64,000 nt of DNA from Aliirhizobium smilacinae (GTDB lineage Bacteria; Pseudomonadota; Alphaproteobacteria; Rhizobiales; Rhizobiaceae). The stretch lies in assembly GCF_006335145.1 (NCBI RefSeq), contig NZ_VDMN01000001.1:310001-374000 (forward strand). The letters run 5' to 3'. Both the position numbers and the translations under genes were made by a program. Below the pieces are notes generated by a model. The model saw nothing but the letters and a program-made list of their open reading frames with translations. It did no database searches and was not told the DNA's origin. Numbering within the stretch: position 1 is the first letter of the stretch; each line of letters begins with the position of its first letter. Below are positions 1-9,786 of the stretch, one piece after another.

Positions 1-572
1 GCGTAAGGCACGTCAGCAAGGGTCGGTACGCGGGCGAAGGTGGCAACCATCTTGTTGTGGTCGACTTCGACATAGTCTGGAACGTCGCGTTCAGCGAGCG
101 AAACGGCTTCGAGAACCGTAACCAGCTGCTTCGACTTCTGGCGAACTTCGATGACGTCGCCGGCCTTGCAACGGTAGGAACCGATGTTGACGCGAACGCC
201 GTTGACCGTGACGTGGCCGTGGTTGACGAACTGACGGGCAGCAAAGACCGTCGGTACGAACTTGGCGCGGTAGACGATGGCGTCCAGACGCGATTCCAGC
301 AGACCGATCAGGTTTTCACCGGTGTCGCCCTTGCGGCGGTTGGCTTCTTCGTAGATCGCGCGGAACTGCTTCTCGCGGATGTCGCCGTAATAGCCCTTCA
401 GCTTCTGCTTGGCGCGGAGCTGAACACCGAAGTCGGAGAGCTTGCCCTTGCGGCGCTGGCCGTGCTGGCCAGGGCCGTATTCGCGGCGGTTAACCGGGGA
501 CTTCGGACGACCCCAGATGTTTTCGCCCATACGGCGGTCAATTTTGTACTTGGACGATTCGCGCTTGCTCAT
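1..572 (-). CDS. rpsD: 30S ribosomal protein S4 (3' end beyond window)
   Basis: Primary 16S rRNA-binding protein that nucleates assembly of the 30S body. The minus strand from the ATG at 572 reads [20 protein letters not shown] and continues with the classical S4 sequence, including the S4 RNA-binding domain ([15 protein letters not shown], then [14 protein letters not shown]) in the second half. About 190 of the roughly 205 residues normal for the family are present; the C-terminus lies outside the window. An AAAGGAA ribosome-binding site sits just before the ATG. It appears to be a single gene with its own leader, which carries a strong hairpin (see 597-616). The plus-strand reading frame at 57-620 is only its shadow. 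Confidence 0.97.
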   Translation of the reverse strand, partial: MSKRESSKYKIDRRMGENIWGRPKSPVNRREYGPGQHGQRRKGKLSDFGVQLRAKQKLKGYYGDIREKQFRAIYEEANRRKGDTGENLIGLLESRLDAIVYRAKFVPTVFAARQFVNHGHVTVNGVRVNIGSYRCKAGDVIEVRQKSKQLVTVLEAVSLAERDVPDYVEVDHNKMVATFARVPTLADVPY

Positions 573-596
573 CGCATTTCCTTTCGAACGGTTACA

Positions 597-616
597 CCGG
601 TTTGTTGCCAAACCGG
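597..616 (-). promoter_or_regulatory. rpsD leader hairpin with GNRA tetraloop
   Basis: Read on the minus strand, an 8-bp perfect stem (CCGGUUUG / CAAACCGG) is capped by GCAA, a GNRA tetraloop. It ends 25 nt upstream of the rpsD start codon. S4 autoregulates its own synthesis in other bacteria through mRNA structures; that this hairpin does so is inference. Confidence 0.55.
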
Positions 617-704
617 ATGAAGGAAACACGCCCTCCTCTGAACCTCGATTTAGAAGTTCTGACAGGCTTCTCACGACAGCGATCGGAGAATGCCACGGGA
701 CATG

Positions 705-736
705 TCAAATAAAACACCGGGCGTTGCCACCCGGTG
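705..736 (-). terminator. Rho-independent terminator after the HerA-like gene
   Basis: On the minus strand a CACCGGG/CCCGGTG stem with an 8-nt loop is followed by TTTTATTT. It lies 60 nt downstream of the stop codon at 796 and separates that gene from rpsD. Confidence 0.75.
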
Positions 737-795
737 CTGGGGCGGTCTTTAGGCGGCTGTCATGGAATTGTCAACAGCGAATGGACTTAAGCCCC

Positions 796-2319
796 TTATT
801 CTGCTGCGATCTTGATATCGCCCTCGTCCGGCGCCTCGGCGCTTCCGGGTGCGGTTTCCGCCTGCAGGTCGGGAAAGGCCACAATGCGCTTGCCGGCGAA
901 ATCCGCATGCACGACGATCAGACCCTGCTCCTCGAAATACCCGAGAAGGCGTCTGGCGCGGCGTGCTGAATGGGTGCCATAGGCGCGGGCGATGCGGGCA
1001 TCGGAGGGGCAGGTTTCGGCGCCGAGTGCGGCCTTCGCCATCATCAGAAAAACGCCCTGCAGGTCATCCGAGACGCCATTAGACAGAGAAAGTACGGTCG
1101 CCCAGGCTTCGCTTGCCGCCATGGTCGCATCGACGCCGGAACGGGCGATTGCGGTGCGGCGACGGAAATCGCTGAGCGAGATCGGTGGGCCGGCCAGACG
1201 GCGCATGCGGGCACGCACGAGAAAGTCCTGATAGAGCACGGAATCGGTGCGGTAGGCCGATTGCGGGTCATCGAGAATTTCCGACATGACCGCCATCAGG
1301 CGCTCTTCGCGCTCTTCTTCCGTAAGCTCAGGCATCGGCGTGCGCGATTCGCTGCCCGAAGGCTGGATGGCCGCCGGCGTGGAACGGGAGAGTTCGGCCA
1401 GGATATCAGTGGTGGGACGAGGCGTTGGCGTCGGGCGGCGTACGGCTGTAAGCGGGCGGGCGAACTCTTCCGGATCCGGCGTGAAAATCAGCTCTTCGAC
1501 ATCCTGCGGCGAATCCGGCAACGGCATCAGCTTCGGGCTGGACGAACGCGCGGAGGTTTCCACGTTACCGATCACGATCGGCAGAGGGCGGCGTGACAGA
1601 GCCGGACCGAGGGCGACAAAATTGCCGCGCTTCAGGTCGCGGAACATTTCCGCCTGGCGACGGTCCATTCCGAGCAGATCGGCTGCGCGCGCCATGTCGA
1701 TATCGAGAAACGTACGGCCCATCAGGAAGTTGGAGGCTTCGGCCGCAACGTTCTTGGCAAGTTTTGCAAGGCGCTGGGTGGCGATGACGCCGGCAAGACC
1801 ACGCTTACGTCCGCGGCACATGAGGTTGGTCATCGCGCCAAGCGACATTTTACGGGCATCTTCGGAGACGTCACCGGCGACGGAGGGGGCAAACATCTGG
1901 GCTTCGTCGACAACGACGAGCACCGGATACCAGTAATCGCGATCGGCATCGAACATGCCGTTGAGGAAGGCGGCCGCGGCGCGCATCTGCTCTTCGAGGT
2001 CGAGGCCTTCGAGGGTGAGCACGCAGGAAACGCGGTTCTTGCGGATACGGTTGGCAATGCCGGCCAGCTCGGCTTCGGTGCGTTCGCCATCGACGACCAC
2101 ATGGCCGTATTTATCCGACAGCGTGACGAAATCGCCTTCGGGATCGATGACGACCTGCTGCACCCAGGGAGCCGACTGCTCCAGCAGGCGCCGCAGAAGA
2201 TGTGATTTTCCCGAACCGGAATTGCCCTGAACGAGCAGACGCGTCGCCAGAAGCTCCTCGATATCGAGCTTGGCCGGCGCGCCGCCGGTCACAGTTCCCA
2301 TATCGATGCCGACCTGCAA
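796..2319 (-). CDS. HerA/DUF87-type ATP-binding protein
   Basis: Predicted P-loop ATPase of the HerA/FtsK superfamily, whose members move along or pump DNA. Walker A GNSGSGKS is at residues 32-39 and Walker B LVVVDEAQ near 133-140; a sensor-like stretch GVIATQRLAK follows. The first about 260 residues form the ATPase core. The remainder is a proline-rich linker and a C-terminal helical part that may be a winged helix. The frame opens with TTG at 2319, which has a GAGG ribosome-binding site 8-9 nt upstream; an in-frame ATG at 2301 is the alternative. The usual partner nuclease NurA is not nearby, so the substrate and role are unknown. A terminator follows the gene. Confidence 0.85.
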   Translation of the reverse strand: MQVGIDMGTVTGGAPAKLDIEELLATRLLVQGNSGSGKSHLLRRLLEQSAPWVQQVVIDPEGDFVTLSDKYGHVVVDGERTEAELAGIANRIRKNRVSCVLTLEGLDLEEQMRAAAAFLNGMFDADRDYWYPVLVVVDEAQMFAPSVAGDVSEDARKMSLGAMTNLMCRGRKRGLAGVIATQRLAKLAKNVAAEASNFLMGRTFLDIDMARAADLLGMDRRQAEMFRDLKRGNFVALGPALSRRPLPIVIGNVETSARSSSPKLMPLPDSPQDVEELIFTPDPEEFARPLTAVRRPTPTPRPTTDILAELSRSTPAAIQPSGSESRTPMPELTEEEREERLMAVMSEILDDPQSAYRTDSVLYQDFLVRARMRRLAGPPISLSDFRRRTAIARSGVDATMAASEAWATVLSLSNGVSDDLQGVFLMMAKAALGAETCPSDARIARAYGTHSARRARRLLGYFEEQGLIVVHADFAGKRIVAFPDLQAETAPGSAEAPDEGDIKIAAE

Positions 2320-2469
2320 TGTGCTGCCCTCGTATGCCGTCTAGTGATGGTTTTCCGACGCTCTTTTGCGGTGACGCAATTCGCCGGCTCATCCCAATAA
2401 CAGAGATCGAGATTCGTTTCGCCGGGCAAGTGAGAAAAATCAACAGGCTTTGAGAGCGGAAATTTGCGA

Positions 2470-3108
2470 TCAGGCAGCGGCGCGCTTGAAACCGAGCGAC
2501 AGGAGCCCTGCCCCGATCATTAACGAACCGCCGGTGCGATTGACAATACGCTGAACCTTCGGCTTGCGGATCGTGTTGCGCGCCATAGACGCCAATAGCC
2601 CGTATAGCGCGGCATTGATGGTCGCCAGAACGAGGAAGGTCACTTCGAAGACCGCCATCTGGAAAAACAGAGGCTTCGACAGGTCGAGAAACTGCGGCAG
2701 GAAGGCGACGAAGAAAACGATGCTTTTCGGATTGAGCGCCGTTACGGCATAAGTGTGCAGGAAAACGCGAAGCGGTCGAATGGCCGGCGCGTCCGCGCCG
2801 TCAATTGTTTCTGCCTGGTCGGAGACCGGGGCGCGCCAGAGCTTGACGCCCAGATAGATCAGGTATCCTGCACCGACCCATTTCAGCACCGTGAACAGCA
2901 TGGCGGATGTCGCCAGCAGCGCCCCGAGGCCAAGCATGGACGCGGTCATGGCGGTAAAATCGCCCAGAGCCACGCCTGCGACTGTCGCGCTTGCCACCTT
3001 TCGGCCATGGCTCAAGGCGTAGGAAATGACGAGCAGGATGGTCGGGCCAGGGATCGCCAGCAGCACGGCGGATGCGGCGACGAATGCAAGCCAGTGTTCG
3101 AGCGACAT
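2470..3108 (-). CDS. LysE/RhtB-family amino acid exporter
   Basis: Inner-membrane exporter of the LysE superfamily (212 aa, the normal length), which expels amino acids or related metabolites. Hydrophobic segments lie near residues 5-30, 40-65, 68-90, 115-140, 150-172 and 185-205, giving the expected six helices. The N-terminal signature AIPGPTILLVISYALSHGRK and the central TALNPKSIVFFVAFLPQF are characteristic. The substrate cannot be told from the sequence. The gene stands alone on the minus strand with about 150 bp before the next gene on either side. Confidence 0.92.
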   Translation of the reverse strand: MSLEHWLAFVAASAVLLAIPGPTILLVISYALSHGRKVASATVAGVALGDFTAMTASMLGLGALLATSAMLFTVLKWVGAGYLIYLGVKLWRAPVSDQAETIDGADAPAIRPLRVFLHTYAVTALNPKSIVFFVAFLPQFLDLSKPLFFQMAVFEVTFLVLATINAALYGLLASMARNTIRKPKVQRIVNRTGGSLMIGAGLLSLGFKRAAA

Positions 3109-3292
3109 GGTGGTTTCTCCTCACTAATAGGGCGAGCAAGCCACGGGAAAACAAGCTTGGCAAGCGACGATCATTCGGCCCCATCCGCCAAGCAACGCGG
3201 CAGTTTCGCGCAGGCAGGCATTGCTTGAGAACCGGGCAAAGCAGCTTGATTGCCATGTCCGCCGCCGTAAACGGCGACGACGGACATGGCTG

Positions 3293-3541
3293 TCACAGAT
3301 ATTGTCTCCACTGGTGAAATCGCGCGCGTTCGACGGACTCCACGTAAGGAGAGATTTCGGGCAGGCCGATATCGCGACGCATGCGATTATCGAGATCGCC
3401 AGAGTGATTGGCGGCAGAAAACGATTGCCGAAGGATGGTTGCGACAAGTGCCCGCATCAATCGCCACGGACCGTGGCGACGATGTAAAGCGTCCAATTCA
3501 GCCGACAGAACATCGGCAACCATTACGTGCATTTCACGCAT
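3293..3541 (-). CDS. DUF1127-like small protein
   Basis: An 82-residue protein (start chosen at the ATG at 3541, preceded by GGCGGA; the frame remains open up to 3607). The segment DLDNRMRRDIGLPE resembles the core of DUF1127 proteins (L-x-D-R-x-L-x-D-I-G-L), but the protein is longer than the usual 45-50 residues and has a different N-terminus. DUF1127 proteins are small basic proteins, abundant in rhizobia; some affect RNA turnover and metabolism in Agrobacterium. Two canonical DUF1127 genes are found at 16945 and 17347. A short hairpin (3611-3626) lies in the leader. Confidence 0.6.
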   Translation of the reverse strand: MREMHVMVADVLSAELDALHRRHGPWRLMRALVATILRQSFSAANHSGDLDNRMRRDIGLPEISPYVESVERARFHQWRQYL

Positions 3542-3693
3542 AGCTTTTCCGCCCCGGCTCGCAACAGCGATCGGGTCCTTTCGAGATTTTGAAGGACGCG
3601 CGGACATGCAGACGGCATCAGCCGTCAGACGGTTAGGTCGGTCGCGTCAGATTGAGATAGAGAGATATGCCAAAAGGCGGATTCCGGGCGTTA

Positions 3694-3795
3694 TCAGCCC
3701 TTAAATGCCTGTCCGAGCAAATTGCGCGGGTGATTCACCCGCATGGTTCGGACGGCTCCGCCAGAAAGGCGCGTATAGGCAAAAAAAACAGTCAT
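3694..3795 (-). CDS. Possible 33-residue protein
   Basis: Short frame starting with the ATG at 3795, behind an AAGGGAG ribosome-binding site. The product is basic (MTVFFAYTRLSGGAVRTMRV, then an Arg/Lys-rich tail) and shows no recognisable domain. It lies in the otherwise empty 3542-3934 interval. Support is limited to the ribosome-binding site and the fact that the interval is too long for a simple spacer; it could be chance. Confidence 0.3.
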   Translation of the reverse strand: MTVFFAYTRLSGGAVRTMRVNHPRNLLGQAFKG

Positions 3796-3934
3796 GTATG
3801 CGCTCCCTTCTTGTGAGTTGCGGATGATGGGAACATGGCACGGTCTTTTAAAACGCGCAAGCATCCACAATCGAAAATTGCACTCACAGGATAAACCGTT
3901 GCACATTGGCAACAATTTTCGGTCTAGCAGCTTT

Positions 3935-4735
3935 TCAGCCGGTGCGAAGGCCGAAACCCTGCATTAGCCGGCGCGTGGCGAAATCAGGATTGCCTGAGGT
4001 GAAGACCGCAAAGTCGAAACCATCGGGATGTTCCGCCCCATCGATCAACGGCACCTTGCGGCGCGCCTGCCTTGCGATCGCTTCGGCGGGATCGAGCCAG
4101 TCGACCGGCCATGGCGCAAGGCGGCGAAAAAGATTGGCCATGAAAGGGTAGTGCGTGCAGGCGAGCACGACGATATCGGTTTTATCGCTATCCTTCTCGA
4201 CGAAGCATGGAGCGATCTCGGCAAGTACGGCGTCATCGGAAATCGGTTCGCCGCGGATATAACTTTCCGCCATGCGGGCGAGATTTTCGGATCCGACGAG
4301 GCGGACGTGACACTGGGTGGCGAAGGACTGAATGAGGTCCCGCGTATAGGCACGCCTGACGGTGCCCGGTGTTGCCAGAACAGAGACGAGGCCCGAGCGG
4401 GTGCGCTCGGCCGCGGGCTTGATTGCCGGCACCGTGCCGACAAAGGTCATTTCGGGGAATTTTTCGCGAAGTGCCGCACCAGCCAGCGTGAAGGCCGTAT
4501 TGCAGGCGATGACGCAGATTTCAGGCTGATGTTGCGCAAGAAGCTTTTCGAACAGCGACAGGATGCGCTCCTGCAGAGCGCCCTCTTCCCAGCTGCCGTA
4601 AGGGAAAGCCGCATCGTCCGCGACATAGACGAAACCGCGTTCCGGCATCAGCACGCGTGCCTCGCGCAGCACCGTCAGTCCGCCGATGCCCGAATCGAAC
4701 ACCAGGACGGGCTTCAGCTCATTCGCCGCTGTCAT
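3935..4735 (-). CDS. murI: Glutamate racemase
   Basis: Interconverts L- and D-glutamate without a cofactor, supplying D-Glu for peptidoglycan. Family signatures are clear: [12 protein letters not shown] near the N-terminus, [12 protein letters not shown] containing the first catalytic Cys (about residue 78) and [10 protein letters not shown] containing the second (about residue 190). The length of 266 aa is normal. Its start overlaps the 3' end of the upstream RNA methyltransferase gene by 17 bp, so the two are probably co-transcribed and translationally coupled, a pairing that I recall from other Rhizobiaceae. Confidence 0.95.
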   Translation of the reverse strand: MTAANELKPVLVFDSGIGGLTVLREARVLMPERGFVYVADDAAFPYGSWEEGALQERILSLFEKLLAQHQPEICVIACNTAFTLAGAALREKFPEMTFVGTVPAIKPAAERTRSGLVSVLATPGTVRRAYTRDLIQSFATQCHVRLVGSENLARMAESYIRGEPISDDAVLAEIAPCFVEKDSDKTDIVVLACTHYPFMANLFRRLAPWPVDWLDPAEAIARQARRKVPLIDGAEHPDGFDFAVFTSGNPDFATRRLMQGFGLRTG

Positions 4736-5558
4736 TCCCCTCTGTCTCCCCTGCCTCGCTGGCCTTCTTCTGTCTCGGAACGACCTTTTCCGGCCATTGG
4801 CGCGGGAATCGGTCGAGCGAGCGTATCACGCCGCGAAACACGCTGATCTCCTGTTCGGAAAAGGCCCGCCGCGACAGTACCGCACGCAGGTTGTCGATCA
4901 TTTTGGGCTTTTTTTCAGGCGGATGGAAATAACCGCGGGCGTCCAGCGCTTCCTCGACATGCTCGAACATGCCGAGCACCTGTTCTTTCGTCGAAGGGCG
5001 CTGCTCTATCGGCTGGAAGCGGGTATCCTCAAGATCGTCGATGCCGGACTTCATCCAGTCATAGGACATCAGCAGCACGGCCTGGGCAATATTGAGCGAT
5101 GCAAAGGCGGGGTTTACCGGGAAGGTGACGATCTCGTCGGCAAGCGCCACTTCTTCGTTGTTCAAGCCCCAGCGTTCGCGACCGAACAAAATTCCGGTCT
5201 TCTCGCCTGCCTTGAATTTCTCACGCAGGGTTGCTGCGGCGAAGACCGGGGAACGTACGGGCTTGAAGCCGTAACGCTCGCGCGCGGTCGTCGCGTAGAC
5301 GAAGTTCAAATCGGCAATCGCGTCTTCAAGGGTCTCGTAGACTTTCGTGCCGTCGATCACATGATCGGCCTTGGAGGCGGCGGAGCGCGCCTTCTCGCTC
5401 GGCCAGCCGTCGCGCGGGTTGACGAGACGAAGTTCAGCCAGGCCGAAATTGGCCATGGCACGGGCGACCATGCCGATATTTTCACCGAGCTGCGGCTCGA
5501 CCAGAATGATGGCCGGCCCTTCGGCAATGAGTTCACGTTCGCTATTGGTGCCCGACAT
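4719..5558 (-). CDS. SPOUT RNA 2'-O-methyltransferase, TrmJ-like
   Basis: Predicted S-adenosylmethionine-dependent ribose methyltransferase acting on tRNA or rRNA. The three trefoil-knot motifs are present: [16 protein letters not shown] near residue 30, [15 protein letters not shown] near residue 120 and [15 protein letters not shown] near residue 150. The C-terminal about 100 residues look like the TrmJ-type helical extension. The start was placed at the ATG at 5558 (MSGTNSERE); the frame is open up to 5615, but that extension has no family similarity. By analogy with TrmJ the target would be position 32 of tRNA, but this is inference. Overlaps murI by 17 bp. Confidence 0.88.
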   Translation of the reverse strand: MSGTNSERELIAEGPAIILVEPQLGENIGMVARAMANFGLAELRLVNPRDGWPSEKARSAASKADHVIDGTKVYETLEDAIADLNFVYATTARERYGFKPVRSPVFAAATLREKFKAGEKTGILFGRERWGLNNEEVALADEIVTFPVNPAFASLNIAQAVLLMSYDWMKSGIDDLEDTRFQPIEQRPSTKEQVLGMFEHVEEALDARGYFHPPEKKPKMIDNLRAVLSRRAFSEQEISVFRGVIRSLDRFPRQWPEKVVPRQKKASEAGETEGNDSGE

Positions 5559-5620
5559 ATTCGCTTCCGCTTGTTCTTGAAGGCGGGAAATACCCCCCTC
5601 GGACCGCAACAGCAAGCCGG

Positions 5621-7663
5621 TTATTGGCTCTTTTGCTTGTCGGCAGCGGGCGGATAAAGGCGGTTCAGCAGATTGGCGACCATATCCGCCCCATGCGCCA
5701 CGCCCTCACCCGGTGCGGCCAGATTGGCGCCGGCAGTCGCGTGCCGCGGCGTTTTTGAGGAAAAACATTCCGCTCCCCTCGCCGCCGCCTTCCCAAGCGC
5801 CAGCCTGGCGTCGTCGATCGCGCGGCGGATCTTCGGGTCGTCGCGATTTTCGGTGTTGGAAAAATCCCGTGCCAGAATGCGCGCCCAATAGGAGGATGCC
5901 AGAAACACCGCCAATGTCTGGCGGATCGGCCCCAGACGCGTGACCAGCGACCAGGCACTTCCGAGAGGTCGTGCGGCAACGGTCAGATCGCGATAGGCCT
6001 CGTCGAGCCGATTCGACAATTCGATCAGCCTGTAGCGGCTTTCGCCGCCGCTCACCCCGTCCAGCACTTGTCCGAGCGCGTCATACCACCGGGCCAGCGC
6101 CAGCTCGACGGTCGAGCGGGTCGAGGATGGAAAGATGACGAAGGCGACGAACATGCCTGCCACCGAGCCGATCACGGTTTCTTCCAGGCGCAACAGCAGT
6201 ACCTCGTATGTCAGCTGGCCGATCAGGCCATAAACGAGACAGAGAACAATGGTGACGAAGAAGCTGAGCAGCGCGTAGGAAACCTGCAGAAAATAGAAGG
6301 CCAGAAACACGCAGGCCGCGGCGAGCATGACTGTTGCCGTCATGTTGCCAGACAGAAGTGTCGCGAGACCGAGGCCTATGGCGACGCCGACCAACGTGCC
6401 GACCGATCGCTGGATTGCGCGCAAGGCCGCATCGCCGCGCGATCGTGTGTTGTTGAATACCAAGAAAGCGGTCAGCACCGCCCAGAACCAGCGCTCGCGG
6501 GACAAAAGCAGCCCGAAAATCATGGCGATACCGGATGCGATGGTGATCTGCACCGCAGCACGGACAAGCGGGTTATTCCAGGAAAAATCCGGCTTGATCG
6601 ACATCCCGGCCTGCGGCAAGCCACCGAAAGCCATCAGTTGCAGAAAACTCCGGTCATTGGCGGCTTCGCTCAGCGCCAATGATGCCCGATGAAGCCAGAG
6701 AAGCGCATGAACGCTTTGCTTCGTCCGCTCGTCTCCGCCCGCAGTATCCGGATCTTCCGCGATCTTTTTCGCCGACGCCGCATCGCCACGAAGCACCGCG
6801 TCGAACAGAAGGGCCGGCGCCAAGGCGCCGAGCGATTGCACGATCACGCTTTCGGCCGCCAAATGAAGATCAAATATGGCCATCGAGACAGCCGTCACCG
6901 GACCGTCCCCGGTCGGCATGGAGCCGTCGGCATTGCGCGGCAGCAGGCCCTCTGCCATCAGCACGACGTCCTTCAACTGCTCTTCCATCTGCCGCAGCTC
7001 AAGACGGTCCTTGTCGGTCAGGGCTTCGCTTCTGGAAAGTTGGGCAAGGCGCGAAAGGATATTCGATACCCGGCGCTGTATCGCCCGAAGCGATTTGACC
7101 AGATCGCGGCGCCAGTCATCTACGAATAGGTATCTGCGAATCAGGTGTCCGAAGGCGACGGCGAAAAGCGGCCCGAGTGCTGCCAGCGGCAGCTCAGCCA
7201 GCGTCGGCTTCAGGTAGGCGCCGATGAAATAGGAAATGAAGGCGAACATGCCGACTGCAAAACCGCGCGGACCGAAAACCCGCGCCAGACTCGCCGCAAA
7301 GATCACGAACAGGAAGGTCAGGTCGGCGACAAGCCTATAGCCTTCCAGCGTCGCGGCGAGCGTGATGCAGAAAAGGCTTGCAGCACAGCCCATCATTCGA
7401 GTGGTGAGCTGGTCTGCGGGCGTCTTGTCCTTCACGGCGACGCCGCCTTCGATCGAAAGCACGATGGCCAGCGCGTAGGAAATCGGCGGCAGCGGGATGA
7501 AAGTCAGATGGATGGTGATCAGGGTGAGGATCGAGGCAAGGATGGTGAGCGTCACGCGAGCGCCCATCTTCACACGGGACAATGCAGGGTCATGGGCCAG
7601 GAGACGATCGACAAATGTCGCAGCCAAAGCCCAGGCCGTCCGTGGCGCCCTAAACGTCGGCAT
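5621..7663 (-). CDS. FUSC-family inner-membrane exporter
   Basis: Large (680 aa) protein of the fusaric acid resistance/aromatic acid exporter family. Two hydrophobic bundles are visible, residues about 30-180 and about 370-505, separated by a soluble region of about 180 residues, which is the normal architecture of the family. The second bundle contains the typical AIQRSVGTLVGVAIG motif. The ATG at 7663 was preferred; a GTG at 7681 is an alternative, and neither has a strong ribosome-binding site. No membrane-fusion protein gene (AaeA-like) is adjacent, so the partner and substrate are unknown. It lies 62 bp upstream of the methyltransferase gene in the same direction. Confidence 0.85.
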   Translation of the reverse strand: MPTFRAPRTAWALAATFVDRLLAHDPALSRVKMGARVTLTILASILTLITIHLTFIPLPPISYALAIVLSIEGGVAVKDKTPADQLTTRMMGCAASLFCITLAATLEGYRLVADLTFLFVIFAASLARVFGPRGFAVGMFAFISYFIGAYLKPTLAELPLAALGPLFAVAFGHLIRRYLFVDDWRRDLVKSLRAIQRRVSNILSRLAQLSRSEALTDKDRLELRQMEEQLKDVVLMAEGLLPRNADGSMPTGDGPVTAVSMAIFDLHLAAESVIVQSLGALAPALLFDAVLRGDAASAKKIAEDPDTAGGDERTKQSVHALLWLHRASLALSEAANDRSFLQLMAFGGLPQAGMSIKPDFSWNNPLVRAAVQITIASGIAMIFGLLLSRERWFWAVLTAFLVFNNTRSRGDAALRAIQRSVGTLVGVAIGLGLATLLSGNMTATVMLAAACVFLAFYFLQVSYALLSFFVTIVLCLVYGLIGQLTYEVLLLRLEETVIGSVAGMFVAFVIFPSSTRSTVELALARWYDALGQVLDGVSGGESRYRLIELSNRLDEAYRDLTVAARPLGSAWSLVTRLGPIRQTLAVFLASSYWARILARDFSNTENRDDPKIRRAIDDARLALGKAAARGAECFSSKTPRHATAGANLAAPGEGVAHGADMVANLLNRLYPPAADKQKSQ

Positions 7664-7732
7664 TGTCGGTCCGAAGAGCACGCTTCGTCAGGAGCGGAGA
7701 ACGAAGCCGATCTGCCAGGATCGCGTCGGGCA

Positions 7733-8263
7733 TCACTCCCCCTTGGCGATCGACTGCATTTCCTCGATGACGCTGTCACTTTCGCCATCGGCCACGCGAT
7801 GGATATCGTCGATGACGGGCTTGCCGCCCTCTTCGATCACATCAAAATGCACTTCCGAAACGCTGTCCTTCAGATCGGCATCATCGATGCAGGTCCACTG
7901 CTTGAAGGTGACCTTGAAGTCGGTCTTGCCGTTTGCCGAGGCACCTGGCGCGATCGTGACGTCCTGTAACGGGCAGCCATCCTGCGAGGCGGTGACGATG
8001 TCGTAGCCGAAAGGATCTCCGGGCTGGTTGTTTTCCGTCTCATAGGCCGGATGTTTGGCGGCATCGGCATAGACGGTCTGGAACCGCTTGCTGAACAGGC
8101 GCGCCAACGGATCAGGATCGAGAATGAACTTCCAGTCGCTGTCGTTGCTGTTCCAGTTGTCCTCGGTGATCTTCATCACCTCCTTGACCGGGTCGGCGAT
8201 ATCGGCCGCCAGCGAAACCGTGGAAAAAAGCGACAGGGCAAGGGCGAGCGGCAGAGTTCGCAT
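7733..8263 (-). CDS. Exported protein of unknown function
   Basis: A 176-residue protein with a typical Sec signal peptide (MRTLPLALALSLFSTVSLA, cleavage after about residue 19). The mature part is acidic and has two Cys that could form a disulphide (DGCPLQD and QWTCIDD). I do not recognise a domain. Periplasmic location is expected. It is transcribed divergently from icd, with about 240 bp between the two starts that must hold both promoters; I see no clear operator there. Confidence 0.75.
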   Translation of the reverse strand: MRTLPLALALSLFSTVSLAADIADPVKEVMKITEDNWNSNDSDWKFILDPDPLARLFSKRFQTVYADAAKHPAYETENNQPGDPFGYDIVTASQDGCPLQDVTIAPGASANGKTDFKVTFKQWTCIDDADLKDSVSEVHFDVIEEGGKPVIDDIHRVADGESDSVIEEMQSIAKGE

Positions 8264-8503
8264 TTTGGCAATCCGTATTCGAAGCGATTTTCGCGGACAT
8301 TACCCCTGAGCCGTTATTTGGCAATGACCAATCTTACTGGTTTCGCGTCACGCCATTGCCTGTCCCAGCGCCTGTCGTTGAAATCTCACAGAAAAGCAGC
8401 CAATCCCGGTCTCACGGCTTTGCACACTTCTCCTGCGATGTTATAGCGCAACCCGTTGATCCATTCGGGGCCGGCCTGGCCCATTCACGACAAGAGGAAG
8501 TCC

Positions 8504-9715
8504 ATGCAAAAGATCAAGGTAGCCAACCCGGTCGTCGATCTCGACGGCGATGAGATGACCCGCATCATCTGGCAGCTGATCAAGGACAAACTGATCCTGC
8601 CCTATCTCGATCTCGACATCGAATATTACGATCTCTCGGTCGAAAATCGCGATGCCACCGACGACCAGGTGACGATCGATGCTGCAAACGCCATCAACAA
8701 GCACGGCGTCGGCATCAAGTGCGCCACCATCACGCCGGACGAAGCCCGCGTTGAAGAATTCAAGCTGAAGAAGATGTGGAAGAGCCCGAACGGCACGATC
8801 CGCAACATTCTCGGCGGCGTCATCTTCCGCGAACCGATCATCATGCAGAACGTACCGCGTCTGGTTCCCGGCTGGACCAAGCCGATCATCGTCGGCCGTC
8901 ACGCTTTCGGCGACCAGTATCGCGCAACCGATTTCAAGTTCCCGGGCAAGGGCAAGCTGTCGATCAAGTTCGTCGGCGATGACGGCCAGGAAATCGAGCA
9001 CGAAGTGTTCAACGCACCGTCTTCGGGCGTTGCGATGGCGATGTACAATCTCGACGACTCGATCCGCGATTTCGCCCGCGCCTCGTTCAACTACGCTCTT
9101 CAGCGCGGCGTTCCCTGCTACCTGTCGACCAAGAACACGATCCTCAAGGCCTATGACGGCCGCTTCAAGGACCTGTTCCAGGAAATCTTCGACGCCGAAT
9201 TCAAGGCTCAGTACGACGAAGCCAAGATCTGGTACGAACACCGCCTGATCGACGACATGGTCGCTTCCGCTTTGAAGTGGTCCGGCGGTTACGTCTGGGC
9301 CTGCAAGAACTACGATGGCGACGTGCAGTCGGATATCGTGGCACAGGGTTTTGGTTCGCTCGGCCTGATGACCTCGGTTCTGATGACGCCGGATGGCAAG
9401 ACGGTGGAAGCCGAAGCCGCACACGGCACGGTGACCCGTCACTACCGCCAGCACCAGAAGGGTCAGGAAACCTCGACGAACTCGATCGCCTCGATCTTCG
9501 CCTGGACCCGTGGCCTCGCACATCGCGCCAAGCTGGACGACAATGCCGAACTGACGAAGTTCGCACTGACGCTCGAAAAGGTCTGCATCGACACTGTCGA
9601 GTCCGGCTACATGACCAAGGACCTGGCGCTGCTCATCGGCCCGGATCAGCCATGGCTGTCGACCACCGCCTTCCTCGACAAGATCGACGAAAATCTGCAG
9701 AAGGCGATGGCGTAA
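8504..9715 (+). CDS. icd: NADP-dependent isocitrate dehydrogenase
   Basis: TCA-cycle enzyme converting isocitrate to 2-oxoglutarate with NADPH formation. The 403-residue sequence is of the monomer-size, eukaryote-like type II group common in alphaproteobacteria: [14 protein letters not shown] at the N-terminus, [19 protein letters not shown] for isocitrate binding, and [14 protein letters not shown] with [12 protein letters not shown] near the C-terminus. The ATG at 8504 has an AGAGGAAG ribosome-binding site; an upstream extension to 8456 is unlikely. A strong terminator follows directly. Confidence 0.97.
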   Translation: MQKIKVANPVVDLDGDEMTRIIWQLIKDKLILPYLDLDIEYYDLSVENRDATDDQVTIDAANAINKHGVGIKCATITPDEARVEEFKLKKMWKSPNGTIRNILGGVIFREPIIMQNVPRLVPGWTKPIIVGRHAFGDQYRATDFKFPGKGKLSIKFVGDDGQEIEHEVFNAPSSGVAMAMYNLDDSIRDFARASFNYALQRGVPCYLSTKNTILKAYDGRFKDLFQEIFDAEFKAQYDEAKIWYEHRLIDDMVASALKWSGGYVWACKNYDGDVQSDIVAQGFGSLGLMTSVLMTPDGKTVEAEAAHGTVTRHYRQHQKGQETSTNSIASIFAWTRGLAHRAKLDDNAELTKFALTLEKVCIDTVESGYMTKDLALLIGPDQPWLSTTAFLDKIDENLQKAMA

Positions 9716-9739
9716 GCCTCAATCTTCGGATTAGATTTG

Positions 9740-9770
9740 AACGGCGGGGTTTTCCCCGCCGTTTTCTTTT
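9740..9770 (+). terminator. Terminator after icd
   Basis: AACGGCGGGG, a TTTT loop, CCCCGCCGTT and then TTCTTTT: a 10-bp GC-rich stem with a T tract. Confidence 0.92.
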
Positions 9771-9786
9771 GCGAGGAGACTTAAGA

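Noticed and set aside
57..620. 187-residue plus-strand frame at the left edge
   Set aside because: It is the antisense shadow of rpsD, whose protein sequence is unmistakable on the minus strand.
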